Below, in pieces: positions 35,771 to 48,769 of a stretch of 64,000 nt of DNA (its first letter is position 1; each line of letters begins with the position of its first letter). A model generated the notes under the pieces. The model was given only the letters and a program-made list of their open reading frames with translations, made no database searches and was not told the origin of the DNA. The position numbers were made by a program, and so were the translations under genes. The DNA is from Zychaea mexicana (lineage: Eukaryota > Mucoromycota > Mucoromycetes > Mucorales > Lichtheimiaceae), in assembly GCF_025766255.1 (NCBI RefSeq), contig NW_026516721.1:62001-126000 (forward strand), in the 5' to 3' direction.

Positions 35771-36234
35771 TATGTGATCTGGGACGTTATATAGGTGGCT
35801 GCATGTACTACTGAGTAGGATGTTAATGCGGAAATCAAAGCACACTGGAACCTATGGGAATGTTGATGGCAGCAGTTTCTCTGTACTCCATTATAACTGA
35901 GCATGCTTTATTGTCCACTACTATGCAAGAATTTGGTATCAAAAGGACAACTAGAAACGACTCTGCCCCCCTCTTTTTTTAAGTCACTATTTTCATTCCT
36001 TTTTTTTATTTACCATTACCATAAAAGTACTGGAAAATTTACTGCATTCGAGCTTATATAGGTATTCTCTGATAAAACATCCCTCTCAAAAATTCTAAAA
36101 AGTACTTTTTAATGTGTTTCAGGTTCTCTCTTTCCTGTGGTACAACATTATAACAACATTTATTGATAATATCGATCAGCGCCTGCTAGCACCATTGTTA
36201 GCAGTAAATCCTTGCACCCCGGTTCGGTATCATG
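35771..36234. other. Intergenic, no feature recognised
   Basis: AT-rich sequence between the kelch remnant and the duplicated transcription-factor fragment. No gene or repeat boundary was recognised. Confidence 0.4.
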
Positions 36235-36925
36235 ATTACGAGTGCCACCGCCGAGAATCACAACAACATGGATTTTGCTTTTGATGGGATGGAATTCGAC
36301 GCGACATTTGAAACATTTACACAAAACAAGTTGTTTGCCAGTTGCCATGGCTCTGAACCTGTTTACGGGTACGGACAATAATAACAATAACATTAACAGC
36401 AACAAGCGGCGGTGGGATGTTCGCGACCGCAAAGACCGATGCACCCTTATTTGCCGCGCATCATCATCATCAGCAACAACAACAACATGCCGGATCCCCG
36501 AATCTGATAAATAACGGCACGACGAGGGCGAAAGCAGCAATAGCAGCTACATACTATTATTGCCCACGCTGATATTGATACGATGAACGCTATCCATCAA
36601 CAATATAATGTACTTCTAACAAGTGATACTTTCGACGATAACCGCATATCATAATCATCGTCATCAGCATCCTCAACAAGGAGGTTCTGATCCCGCCATG
36701 TTTCTCAGCCAACTTGATCCTACCACTGCTGCTGCTGCTGGAGGTATTAATAGCATCATCGGCCTTTTCTTTTCAGCAACAACCCTCAACAACAAGAGCA
36801 TCATCTTTCAGCAAAAGCAGTAATAATATGCATATGCTGCTAGCAATAGCAAGAATACACATAATGCCGAATTTAAGGCGGCGCTCAAGGCAACGTTAAG
36901 GAAACGCATGCGCATAATCACAGTT
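36235..36925 (+). pseudogene. Truncated copy of the C-terminal end of the Zn2Cys6 factor at 48.8-52.2 kb
   Basis: Successive blocks match the intact gene's C-terminal coding sequence. NHNNMDFAFDGMEFDAT aligns with NHNNMESLLMEFDATSE. Further matches are the GTDNNNN run, the ATAT..ALFAA/HQQQQ segment, a very close DPAMFLSQLDPTTAA, QQPSTT, and a terminal KRMR. The copy has several stops and frame changes and lacks the DNA-binding and middle regions. It lies on the opposite strand about 12 kb from the source. This is a partial segmental duplication now decaying. Confidence 0.85.
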
Positions 36926-37678
36926 ACATTTAAAACGATAACTATAAATGATAATAAGCTGTATTAGCAGCAACTATACATATTTCATGCATGCCTCTAG
37001 TATGTAGCAGCAGCACGGGATATGCATTATGAGTACTTAACTGCTACATCATATACCAACAAGCTGTTTCTTTCTTCTTAACATGTGAAAAACATAAAAA
37101 AAAATCATGTGGACACGTCAAAACATAAGTTAATGTAATTTTGAAAATTGTTGATGGTAATATAATAAACACGCTTTGCTCTGTTAATGTTTATATAAAA
37201 GATAGATAAAAGAAGTAGAAAAAAGTTTGGATACAATATGTCCACTTAGAAATGAGATAACATACATAAAAAAAAGGTAAGAAACATGAATGTGTGATTT
37301 GGGGGGGGTGTTTGCGGAGATGAAATGTTGCATAAGTAAAATTACGAAAATATGTGCAAAGAAGAAAAATAAAGTGAGTGTAAAAAAAATAAAATAAAAA
37401 CAAAGAAGAAAAGTCTGCTGCTTTTGTGTGTGTGCTATGTAAGATAAGTGTGTGAGTGTGTGATGTATAAGAGAGTGCAAAAGAGTGAAAAGTATTGAGA
37501 CATATGTAGTAGTATAGTGAAAACAACATGTAGATAGATAGAAAGAGAAAAAAGTAGTGGGGAATGTTGGAAATATAGAAAAAGGGAAAGGCGGGTTTGT
37601 GTCAAATGTGTGTGTGGTGTGTTGTTTTTTCGTTCTGTTTTGTGAGGTGGTTTTGTTATTTGGGGTTGGAGCTCCAGG
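36926..37678. other. 3' flank of the TFDP gene, no gene supported
   Basis: Two overlapping minus-strand frames (37184-37529) are Phe/His/Thr-rich translations of a GA/TG-rich untranslated region and are not called. Confidence 0.5.
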
Positions 37679-39411
37679 TTATGATGCAGAGGTTGTGCAC
37701 AAGTCGGCACTGGATTGAATATAAATAGAAGATGTTGATGAATCGGTGGTGTGACGCACGGACAGGAATGACTGCAATGCTGGATCCGGAAGCCAGGCAG
37801 CCAGTTGATCGGAAGAGATCCGATTCAAGTGCAAATGCCGAAGCACATCCGCGTCTTCGTACACCACGCGACGGTTGTTGTTGTTGTTGTTGTTCTTGCT
37901 GTCATCGTCACTGTCCATTGAAGCATGCGAAATCTCTGCACTGCGACTACAATTTGTTTCGTCGTCAGAAACATGAGTTAGTGCTCACTAGCTACTACTT
38001 AAATGCTTGTAAATGACTTACCGATCGCTAGCAACGTTCACAGTCAGATCTTGCTGGGTCGGACACGCGACGATGAAAAACGGGAGTGACACCTTGCTGC
38101 TGTCATTGTCAAGATGATCATCATTGACGACGACGGCTTGCTGTTGTTGTTGCTGTTCGCTCTCTTTGTTGTTGTGATAGTTACGCCAGACCAGGTTGCA
38201 CAATTGCAAGTGTTGTGCTAACTTGTCTCGGATTAATCCTCGGGTGCGGTTGATGGAAGACATCAATTCGGCTTGACGGCGCTCCTCCTGATCGACCTGC
38301 TTTTGCAGCTCCAGGTTTCGATCTTCCTTTTCTTCTTGGAAGCACGTTGGAATACCAAGCCATTTGATTTGCTTCTTGTCCTTGGCAATGATGTCCATCG
38401 CCATCAAGACATTGAGTGCGTCGTACACGCGTCGCCGAATGTTCTTTTGGTCAAACGAGCGTTTCTACAAGCGTTGTATACGTGTAATGTGAGTCACATC
38501 TTTATCTTTTTTTCTGCTGCTGATAATCACAAACATAAATAATCGAATCTTGGCAGATAACTTACATCGTTGCCTTCGGCTTCCATGGTAGCCCTGATGT
38601 CCAAGGCTAGCTCATCGGCGACCTTTTCAAATTTATTTCAATTTTTTTATTATTATTATATTGGGAATTGGCAATAAAGAGATATAAAGGGAATTACGAT
38701 TATTATTGATACTATAAGCTTTTTTTTGCCGGATAACAATCAACAGAAAAAAGAAAAAAAGATTGTTTCCGCAATTTTGTGTGTATATATTATTGATTGT
38801 TTATTATTTACCTCATTGTAGGTCGTAACGCCCTTTTCCGCCACCTTGTCACACACCTGCTTGCTAAAATGGCGCAGACCCTTATTCGCCCGAGGGACTG
38901 GCTCAGAAGGGGGTGACGGCTGCTGCTGGGGATGGTCATGGCACCTGCGTCTCTTGGCTGCTGTCTGAAGCGGCTGCTGCTGCTGATCCACGACACGAGG
39001 ACGACCGCGTTTCAACGACGTGTCGTTAAAGTGCGACTGATAGCCGCTGCGGAATTCCTCTTCGTCTAGCTGGCGCAGTTCCGGTGCGGAGTTCAGAATG
39101 GAGGCAATAGAGCCTTTGCGGCTCGGAAAGTCTTCGTCTTCCGAAGGTGGCGAGAGCTGTGGCGGCAAAGACGGTGAAGACACCGACATGATGTCTTGCA
39201 AAGGCGGGAGGCTGTAGCCGTACGATGGAAGTGCAGACTTGAGCAGATCATCTTTGCTGGTGCTGATGAAGCTGCTGCTGCTGTTGTTGTTGTTAGTACG
39301 CGTTCGATGGTCGAAAAGAGACGGGAGTTTGGTCGAGATGGGATGGATGTACGTCGTCAAAGGAGGTGATGGAAGCGATTCGGAGTGGAAAGGTACGAAC
39401 GCGGATGTCAT
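37679..39411 (-). CDS. TFDP: Transcription factor DP (E2F heterodimer partner)
   Basis: Exons 38812-39411, 38566-38622, 38022-38464, 37679-37946 join in phase to 455 aa. The winged-helix DNA-binding domain (about 180-260) reads KGLRHFSKQVCDKVAEKG, VADELALDIRATMEAEGND, KRSFDQKNIRRRVYDALNVL, MAMDIIAKDKKQIKWLG. This is the highly conserved DP signature; DP-1 has RRVYDALNVLMAMNII. The dimerisation coiled coil (LQKQVDQEERRQAELMSSI) follows. DP pairs with E2F on TTTSGCGC sites to time G1/S transcription. The N-terminal 175 residues are Ser/Pro-rich, and a basic GRP-type stretch (LKRGRPRVV) precedes the domain. Start chosen at the first ATG (MTSAFVPF). No E2F partner gene is in the window. Confidence 0.95.
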
Positions 39412-39492
39412 GATCAACGAAAGATTTTGGAGGACTACTTGATAAAGAAGAAAGAATGCGACGGGGTTTGTGGTTTAAGCAAGAGATAAAGA

Positions 39493-39523
<31 letters not shown>

Positions 39524-40110
39524 TTAGAGGTAAAAGGAGAGAACTTGTTATCAAGAAGAAGAATAAGAAGAAGAAGAAGAAGACGAGGTTTGCTAGAAAG
39601 AAAAGAAATGTAAAGAAGAAAAAAAGGAGAAAAAAAGAAAAGAGAGCGAGCGCGTTTGTTAGAGGGTATATTTATATAAAGAGATATCGTAAATGGAGGA
39701 AACGAGAAAAGAAGAAAGAATCAACTTGAGACTACGCTAGAGGCACCATTATATAAAGTGCTGTTTGTTTGAATAGGCAAAAATAAGCGCGCGCACTATC
39801 AAGTACGACTACGACTACTGCTACTGCTACAAACAAAGGGATAGCGAGAGAGAGAGAGAGAGAGAGGGACTGTACAATAGGATCGGATCCGGTCGTTTCA
39901 AAGGTAAAATCGGGTTACCCTGTTGGTCACTTTGTCCCCTCTGCCGTTTGATCTTTAAGTAAGTTACACTTTTTGTGAAAGAAGCGGAATTCACATATTT
40001 GGTAATTCCATCACCAGGCCTTTGCTAATAGTTCCCATGACAAGTTCTTTATCGGCATCGCATCCGTCCCATTTTCTTGTGACAGATTTCACACGCTGGT
40101 GCCTGAGCCC

Positions 40111-40143
<33 letters not shown>

Positions 40144-40327
40144 GCAACCTCATAAAAAGCGTGTGTTGTTCTCCTTCCAACTGCTAACTCAACCTCTAGC
40201 TCGGATTCTCTTTACCTGGAAACCCCACATCACATAATACACAGCAAAAAAGCAGCAACAACAACAACAGTAGGGTGGGACTAGAACCTACCCGTCCAAC
40301 ATTCACATTCATACTCTCACACACGCG

Positions 40328-40363
<36 letters not shown>

Positions 40364-40630
40364 AAAACACGCATTGTCAGATACGAGGGTGCTCATATAT
40401 ATTATTTACAGTATTTACTCTTCGTTGTTTGTCCCCAACAAAAGGCAAAAGTCAGAAAAAGAAGATAGGGTCAACCGATTTTGATAAACTGTGTCAGGCG
40501 TCACTCACCGTTTTTTTTCACCTGCTTTTGTTGTTGTTTTTCTTGCTGCTGCTGCTGCTGCTGCTATGTCCACGATCCCATTTTCCGCAGTCTAAAAAGG
40601 CAATTAGCGATTAGAACTCAAGAAAAAAAA

Positions 40631-40661
<31 letters not shown>

Positions 40662-41752
40662 TTGGGGGGGGGGAGATGTTAAGAGGGTCCTAGTGGCAAG
40701 GCGGCGCCCACTCTTTTAACTTTTCGTTTCTTTTGTTTTTTGTTCTTTTTCGGCGGGGACCGTAGTTCAACGCAAACAGACCTGTCTGGCTTGTTGTATC
40801 CCTCGTGGAGTTGTTGTTGTTTGTGTTTTTTGTTGCTATAGCGGGGGTGTGTGTCGGTTACCATGGTCACAGACAGACAGGTACGCACGTTTTATCTCCA
40901 AGGCCCCATTGTTGTAAAATTGTCAAGATAGGGCTGAGAGTGCAGTAATATGAAAATTTTGAGAGAGAAATCCGGTTTGACTGAAGTTACCATATCGATC
41001 TAGGCTGCCGACTGATGATGTACGGAGAGCAAGGGAGAGAGAGAGAGAGAGAGAGGACAAACACCCGACGGTTCGGTGAGCACATATGAAATGTCAGTGC
41101 ACCTACAAAACAGTTGGTTCCGTCGGCCGGAGCGTAAAACTAAGATGGTGGATTATAATGTATGCGTTCATGGAGGTGGGGGGGGAGGAAGAAGCAGGTT
41201 GGGGGGTTGCGGTTGCCAAGGGACCATATCGAGCAGAATGAGCGCGCGCGCGCGCGCGTTCAGATGATAATGCGGATCATGCTCCGGGAAGATCTTACCC
41301 TGTCCCCCCCCCCTCTCCCATCCCTTTTATCTCAAAAGCCTGCATGCCTTATGCAGGTATTCGACAGCTTCATATCTGTCACATAACAGACTTATAAACA
41401 TTAAAGTTTCGAGTGCTGCTGCTGCTGTTGTTGATGTTGTTGTGCTTTATAATAAAAAAGAAAATGGTAATAATATAGAAACATAAAAGAGAGGAAAATC
41501 CAAATGTTTTACATCAGGGAAACAGAGAAGGAATGACGGAAGATATAGAGTGATAGTAAGTGATGAGAAACAAAGGCAAAGGACAGATAGAATAAAAAAA
41601 GCCCCGAGTCTCTCCTCCCCACTTGGGTCTAGTATACTTCTTTCAATTAGTAAGGATATAGTAGGGTAAATGGTTTCAGCATCATCATCTTTTGAAAAAA
41701 AGTTTTAAGGTTTTTTTTTTTTGGGGGGGAAGGGGAAAAAATAAAGGAATTT
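39412..41752. repeat. Microsatellite-rich intergenic region (TFDP promoter to CBS/PB1 3' end)
   Basis: About 2.3 kb without a supported gene, dense in simple repeats. It holds (GA)n at about 39495-39523, 39845-39867 and 41036-41055, (CAA)n at 40113-40143, (TG)n at 40635-40661 followed by G10, and a (GC)n run near 41250-41260. Open frames here translate the repeats. Confidence 0.7.
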
Positions 41753-44712
41753 CTAATAACGGTGATCTGAGGATCCAGTGAGTTTAGTAATCGTAAAGAC
41801 ACCAAGGATCACCACGCCGAGAAAGGTGATCGCCGCAGGAAGCAGCATCTCCTGCGGAATAGGTAAATTTAACTCCGATGCTGCGTCCTTCTTGGCCTTT
41901 CGGTGGTGGTGGCGGTGCTGGTGGTGGTGGCGCCGCTGTTGCCGACGGCTGCTGCTGCTGCGTCCTCCACTACCGTGGTGCGCCTCATCGTCGCCACTCT
42001 CATCTGTACTACTACTGCTGCTGCTGCTGCTGCCGCTGTCAGTCTCGCTAGCGCTTACCGAATAGCGTCTCGAAGCACGACTGCGCTGGTGTCGTCGTGA
42101 GCCACTGTCTTCTTCAAATTCGGACGATCCGCTCTTCTCTTCCATGGGAGGTACTGCCACCGAAATTGTAGGCTGTCCTGGAGGCGTAGGAATTTCCACA
42201 GAATCTTCCGGTTGTTGTTGTTGTGGCGGCGCCTGCTGCTGTTGCTGTTGCTGTTGCTGCTGCTGTTGGTTTTGCTGCGGCGCAAGTGCATCATGCACAA
42301 ACAAACGTACACGATCGTGTCCCAATTTGCGCGCCAACTGAACCGCATCTTGCATGTCAGAGTCAGACGTCATCAATACCTGATCGTCCTCGTCATCGAG
42401 GTATGCAATGTTGAGCCAGCTGTCATCATCATCATCGTCACGTCGATTTTTCTCTGCTGCTGTTGCTGCTCCATCACAATCTCCCTCGTCTGCTGCTGTG
42501 CCGCCTTCAGATACTTTGACATACGTTTGCGACAGCGAAAGATGCTCGGCCATGATCTTTTGACGGACAATGTCGCGCAGCGCTGCATAGTTGTTGTACT
42601 CACAGCGGAAGCGATGGGTCTTGGTCCCATAGTTGAATTTAAACGAAAACGTGCCTTGGGTATGCGACGAAACAGTCGAGCGTACATCGTCACCATTGGC
42701 TACAGAGGCACTGTCGCCAGGTGTAAGTTCGGGGTATCCAACGCCGGAATAAGCAGTCGTGGTGTGGCCCGGAGGTCCATGGTGGCTGGTAGGTGTCAGC
42801 GTACGGTCAGGATGAGGACTCGAGGGGGATTGGAACATGTGCGAGTTTGCAGCTTGTGACAGAGAGTCTGAAATAGCAGACTCGGTCTCTGTGTGGTCGC
42901 CCGCCATCATGCTGTTCCAAAACTTGCCTCCATCGCCTGCGTTTCCTTCAATGCTATTTATCTATAAAAAAAACACACACGTTGATGCATCAGCTATCAG
43001 ACACTTTCACTGATGATCTCACTCCCTCTCTCTCTCCCTTCAAGGATATCAATACCTGATCTAAAGTAGCGTAGGTAAGGCGAAGTACGTCGACTAGACC
43101 CATAATTGCCTTTTCATCATCCACAACGGGCAAATTCAAATAGTGACCATCTAATTCAAAGACATTTAGTCGTGATTCCGACAAACCTACATCACTATTT
43201 TCTTTTTAGCTTACCATGCATCTTCTTCAATGCATCAAGAATGCTCGTTGTTGGAAGCGCAGTATCAGGGTGAGGTGTCATGACTCTAACAACGGAGCAA
43301 GTCTCCGGAGCCAACCCAGCAGCAATCACACGCAAAACAATATCTTTAGACTGATATAAACAACAGTGACAACAAGAAGTGGATTAGACCTTGATCATTA
43401 TTAAAGCATCATCATTATTTTGTCACTGATAAGAAGAAGAAAACCGCTCAATAAACTATACCGTAAAAATACCCGCCAAACCACCGTGATCCATCACGAG
43501 AACTGCAGTCGTATGATGTTCTTTCATGAGCTTTGCAACGTCACGAACATTGGCTTTGACCGCAACCTGGACCGGGCCAGCTTCTTCGTCCAGCACGGTG
43601 GTCAGATCAGGGCACGACATCTTTTCTCGCAAGGCGTCCATATACTGAACAAATTGCACTGGGCTGTTGGCCCATTCGCGTTCAACGCCTTCTAATGCAT
43701 CATATAGTTTGCGCGATGACCCATATGCACGTTCCATCTTGCTAAGTGCTTCATAGAGACACTTTGTAATATCCAACAGTCCAAAGATATCGCCCTCTTC
43801 ATTGCATACCGGCTAAACAATAAAGAAGTAAATCAATATCGGAGATGTCTCCTTGGCAACGGCTAACCACCAACCCCCCCCCCTATGAATACATACCAAA
43901 TGGCGGAATCCACGAGAGACCATCAGGTTCAACGCATCTTGAGCTGACGTATCGGCAGTTACACACATTGGGCCACGGGTCATGATGTCCGAGACTGTGG
44001 TGGACCTAAACAAATACATATACACGCATATAATAAATTAGAGTTTTACCGAATTCCACTCTCTATTATATATCCAGGGTATGGCTGACTGTATATATAC
44101 ATACCTGGCATCCATGTGAGTAGCAACAACGCGATAAGCCAAATCCTTTGCCTAAAATATATGCACAAGCAAAGATATGCACGATTAAGAATAAAAGAGA
44201 GAGCAAGGGCGCGAAGGGGGGTTGGGGAGCAAAGGAAAACACACAATAAGGGAACTGTATTTTTCTTACCGTAAAGATACCACTCAAATGTTCGTCGTCA
44301 TCAATAACCAAAACGCAGTCGCTACGCTTAGCAGCCATCAACTGTGCAGCCTCCATAACAAGAATGTTTTCTCGAACAGTCAGTGCCTGAGCCGGTCTCA
44401 AGGCCGACACTGTGCCTGCAATCTTTTTCGTCTGACGAATGCGTGTAGACCCTCCTCGTTTTTTGGAAAGTTCTTGTTCGATCTTTTTGCGAATGGCCTG
44501 TGTTTTTGAATTTCTCAGCGCTTTTAGTACTGTGGGTTGCACATGCATTTGTTTTTTTTGGTTGTTTTCTTTTTTACCTCATCCTTTTTAGTCTGGCGTT
44601 GTCGGCTTGAAGTAGAAACAATGTCAGCTGGAGACGGGCCTTCATGGGCAGTGCTCATTGAGCTTGCTGGTCTTTGTCCTGGCCGTTTGCTCTGCGTCGA
44701 AACCACTGACAT
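41753..44712 (-). CDS. Four-CBS plus PB1 domain protein with C-terminal membrane anchor
   Basis: Eight exons join in phase to 781 aa: 44578-44712, 44270-44497, 44105-44151, 43897-44005, 43462-43812, 43215-43350, 43056-43186, 41753-42961. Two CBS pairs are visible. The first includes MAAKRSDCVLVIDDDEHLSG with IFTAKDLAYRV and VSDIMTRGPMCVTADTSAQD; the second includes HHTTAVLVMDHGGLAGIFT and SIVRVMTPHPDTALPTTSI-like sequence. CBS pairs usually bind adenosine nucleotides. The PB1 domain (about 484-605) contains FSFKFNYGTKTHRFRC and MTSDSDMQDAVQLARKLG. The end is Ser/His-rich, then a hydrophobic helix (LPAAITFLGVVILGVFTITK) with a short polar tail, so the protein is predicted to be tail-anchored. 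CBS-PB1 proteins occur across fungi (S. pombe Mug70 type), with little known function. Confidence 0.85.
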
Positions 44713-44882
44713 GAGTGAGGAAATGAAGTTTTACACGTGTGGTTTATAGGTGTGTGTAGAGGGGAGGACAATGAAGTTTTTTTTTTGCGCAGTTAAGCCG
44801 CGTTTACACACGCACACACACACAGAGAGAGAAAGAAAAGAGCAAGCCCGGCAGAAAGAAAGTAAAAGAAAGCGACGTTATC

Positions 44883-44939
44883 ATTGGCTACAGGTATCCC
44901 ACTCCTTAACCTTTTTCCTCTTCCGCAGCCGGATTGGCT
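44883..44939. promoter_or_regulatory. Paired inverted CCAAT boxes in a divergent promoter
   Basis: ATTGGCT occurs twice (44883 and 44933), 50 bp apart, about 170-230 bp upstream of the CBS/PB1 start on the minus strand. Read on that strand they are AGCCAAT, the consensus of the fungal CCAAT-binding complex. Function is inferred from sequence only. Confidence 0.45.
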
Positions 44940-45651
44940 ATTCACTGTACCTTTGGGCATAATCTTTTGTTCTTTTTCTTGGTCGTTTGTCTTTCGCTCT
45001 ATTTACAGTGCAGTAGAAAGAAAGTACGTTGCTAACTTGTTCGTTTGGAGAAAGAGAAGCGGGTGCATTTGTCCCTTTGGTGTTTCTACCTAAGAGAAAA
45101 AAAAACATCACATGCTTTTTTTAGATCGCATGACAACACATCCGAATGTGTAGGTAGCAACTGTACAGTGAGTAGGATAGTTACATATCACATCGTGCTG
45201 GTGATAGTAACCATGGCATTAGTGAGTGCATAGTGCACCGTGCTCACCCGGGTTGTACGAAGATCCAAAGACGAAGCGCACGTGCACAAAACGCTCATGT
45301 TCACATCATTATCACGATTATGGCGCGCAGCAGCATTAGCAGTATTGCGTGCTCGCGTGCACGCAAGGAGGGTCGCATTGTAACGGTTTCGATTAATAAG
45401 CAGCAGCAGCATGTCAGAAAAGATAAAGAGAGAGAGAGACCAGTGTGGCGCTTTGCATCCAAACAAACACATTCCTTGAAAAGGCAAGAATGCTGGATCC
45501 TTGATAGTCCAATCGATCGTGTCCGTTGTCACCGTCTTGCCGGGATTGGCACGCAACAAGGAGAGCTAAACGCTGTGACTCCATCATTGTGTCACTATGA
45601 GATCCTTTTTCTTATCACGTTTCTTTTTTTTTTCTCCCGTGTTCTTACAAG

Positions 45652-45659
45652 TATAAATA
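45652..45659 (+). promoter_or_regulatory. TATA box of the Sip5 gene
   Basis: TATAAATA lies about 140 bp upstream of the ATG, after a T/C-rich stretch. No competing gene lies between. Confidence 0.5.
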
Positions 45660-45796
45660 CCCTGTTTCCTCATTGCTTGGGTTACAATCCACCTCAGTCT
45701 CATTCTTTCCACTTCCTCACACACACTTTATATCTCTAGTATATTTGTTGCTGTACCTTTACCGGGACTCACTACATTGAACACAAAGTATTCGAC

Positions 45797-47267
45797 ATGG
45801 GAGCCAACATTTCCAAAACTACTGTAGTCGACAATCGCGAACAGTTTGATCGCGGATCGTTCCAGCCGCAAGGACTCTACCCGGATTCCCCAGCAGATTA
45901 CTGCGTCAAGGCGGTCAAAAAATTTATACGCGACGGCAAGTTGGCGCCATTCTATCGAGGTATGATACCATTCTTTTTCTTTTTTTTTTTGAAAGGCGGA
46001 GTGTATCATCAATGCATGATGAGAGGCGGGGGGTGGGTGGCAAAATCCATAAATAACACAAAAACCTTGTTTAGGTCTTGAGGATCCACCGAGTTTCTCG
46101 ATCACTACGGACCAGGACATAGCTTTGGCTGTAACCTGCTGTCCTAGAACCACATACATGCCACCAGCACAGCCACAGGATCCAGGTATGCAAGGGCTTG
46201 TTGGAAAACTAGCGGGTGCTCGCAAAACCATAGCCGCACACCAGCGAAAGCAACACCAACCGACGGATGAAGCACCTCCTGATTCCATGGCGTATAGCCG
46301 AGTTACGGAATGTCCCATTTGTTTCTTGGTAGGTGTTTTTGTTGGGTTTATTGTGGGTAAAAAGAAGAGTGTAGCACATACACTAGGAGAGGGGGACACG
46401 GACCATATATATTTTTTTTGGAGAGAGATGTCGTACTAAATAACAACAACAACAACTGCAACAAAACCCCCATCCTACTTTAGTATTATCCCATATGCAT
46501 CAACTACACACGCTGCTGCGACAAGCCGATCTGCACTGAATGTTTTTTGCAGATAAAGCGTTCTGTGGACACTCCACTCGTGCCGGTACAATGTCCATAC
46601 TGTGTGCAAACTAATTTTGGGGTTGTCCATGTACCACCGAAATTCAGCCCGCATTACAAGGTTAGTCCTTGTTCCTATTGGTGCTAGTACTACTACCACT
46701 ACATCTCCTCTTCTTTCACCGTTGCGCTGTTGGCTGATTTACAAAAAAAAAACAATGGAACATCCGTCTCCTCTCTTTTTTTTTATTCCGTATATAGCAA
46801 TTTAGTAAACGAAGAACCGACTTGATCCAATACGCGTACGGTCCGGATAACAAGATCCGACCCCGACGACGAAACCGTCTTGGACCGAATGATCCAGATG
46901 TTATTCTAGCTGGTAGGTTCTTTGGGTAACACAGACTGGGTTGGCGGGATGGAAGAGAGGCCGTTTCTTCGATGGGTGTGTGCTTCTTAACCCGAGGGTG
47001 GGGGAAATTTGCGATCATCGGGTCTCTAACCCATTTCCACATTTTCTAGATGAAATCCGTCCGGATTGGCAAAAAAACATTGTTTGCCAACCTGTGCAGC
47101 ACATGTCGGGAATAGGTACTACGCGACGCATTATCGTGAGACCGAATGGCGAACACGTGCCGGCTGGAAGAAGACGTACGGAGCACTACCAGTCTCCTGT
47201 CCTCAATACCTTTTTTGATACGCAGCAGCTAGAAGACCAAACAGCTATCTATGCTTTGAATAGGTAA
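45797..47267 (+). CDS. SIP5: Sip5-like RING-type protein, predicted N-myristoylated
   Basis: Exons 45797-45959, 46075-46328, 46484-46660, 46798-46912, 47050-47267 join in phase to 308 aa. The start MGANISK fits an N-myristoylation signal (Gly2, Ser6), consistent with membrane association. The variant RING region starts at Cys134 (ECPICFL, then [20 protein letters not shown]) and continues FLQIKRSV and [16 protein letters not shown]. This is the signature of yeast Sip5 (Snf1-interacting protein) and relatives. The C-terminal half is basic (RPRRRNRLG) and ends with a segment unique to this protein as far as I can tell. Yeast Sip5 links the Glc7 phosphatase to Snf1 kinase. Whether that role holds here is inference. 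Confidence 0.85.
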
Positions 47268-48769
47268 AAATAACTGCACACTTCATATCAACTTACTGTA
47301 GTACATGCATCACATTTTCAACAACAACAACAACAACAACAACGATTCTTTTTCTCCCTTTACTATTTTCCATTAATTACTCTTGCATATGTAGTCATTC
47401 TACTCGTCATAACCCTCCTCCATCACCACCCATTTCTCCTGTACTCTTACATTTCACATTCTATGTCATATTATTTGTTATCCCACTTGTATGTATATCT
47501 TTCTCCATCAGCCACATATGCTATCATTGTTTTTTTCATTATGTTTCTTTGTAAATTATTAATAATGAAAATCCACCCTTCCCTGTACTATCACACCTCT
47601 TTATGGAGATCGGCGTTGTAGTATGTGCAACCGAGATATACAGATTGTAGCGTAATGTTATTCACAGTATATCAGCAAAAAAACAAAGAGGCACTGGTCA
47701 AGGCCGGACAGAATATGTGATTCCAGTATATCAACATAGTTTAGCTGTGTATCATAGGCAAATAGCAGTGAATAATATATGTAGCTCTTCATTTTATCTT
47801 AACCTTCGTGTTTATAATTCATGTCAACGTAGCAGCTTCTGGAACGGGGTGATAAGGGCATAATCGGTGCATCTATTCTTCGCTGCTCAAGGCATATGCC
47901 ATTACTCTCTAGAAGAACGTAACAAAAGGAAGACACGTTTTTGCGGAGGAGGAGGAGAATATATTTACCTAATGATAGACAAATTTGACAGGCAGTCAAT
48001 GCCAAAACGACATAATACACACTTTCCGAAAATAACCTTTTAGATATCTCGTTCCTTTGTCGTATATGCTAAGCGTTATTAACAATTTTGCTCTCACACT
48101 TATTTAATAAATTACTTGATATATGTACCCATTTACTGAAATCCCCGTACAAGCGGAAGGGGTGAATTTCCGAAACTGCATAAATGCAGGAACGCCGTGC
48201 GCACATGCTTCAGTCACAGTCGACCCTCCTTTTAATTTCACACGTCAATTTTCAGCTCTTGTCATTACCAGACTTTCTGGAGCCATCGAGAATAGAAAGC
48301 AAGAATAGCAAAGGTTACCAGTGAAGCTTGTTCTCGCTAACTTTCAACCCTCACTATTGTCCACATATGTAAACTTTTGGGCATTTATACGTTATATGAA
48401 ATGTACAAGCAAGATCTCTATTGATGTAGCAATATCGATATAGCTGGTAAATATTCAAAGTGAGTATAAATGTATAATCCAAGCTGACAATTTATATGTA
48501 CAGCAGTCAATTTTTTTTTCTCTATCAGAAAAAATATATAACAAAGCAAAGCATAATTTCATCAAACTGTCAATTTTACATATCAACTTGTAATTTTTAA
48601 CATGTGCACATGATTTTTTTCAAGTTGCGATCAAGAAGCAACTTGCTAATGTGTAGCAGTGTATGTAGTTAAACATGATGCATCTCTTCTGATACTGCTG
48701 AGGGTATACTTGGAGTTTGTACAGTTGTTATTATTACAATTTTATTATCATTATGAATGTTTATCATGA
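47268..48769. other. Convergent intergenic region, no gene supported
   Basis: 1.5 kb of AT-rich DNA between the Sip5 (plus) and Zn2Cys6 (minus) 3' ends. A (CAA)n run lies at 47325-47342. Short open frames have no recognisable features. Confidence 0.5.

Noticed and set aside
37184..37529. Two overlapping hydrophobic minus-strand frames
   Set aside because: They translate GA/TG-rich 3' flank of TFDP; composition is repeat-driven.
40268..40300. tRNA-like B box (GGTTCTAGTCC on the minus strand)
   Set aside because: No A box or cloverleaf can be drawn upstream; the surrounding sequence is simple repeat.
45233..45739. 168-codon open frame upstream of Sip5
   Set aside because: It overlaps the TATA box and leader, has no domain and skewed composition.
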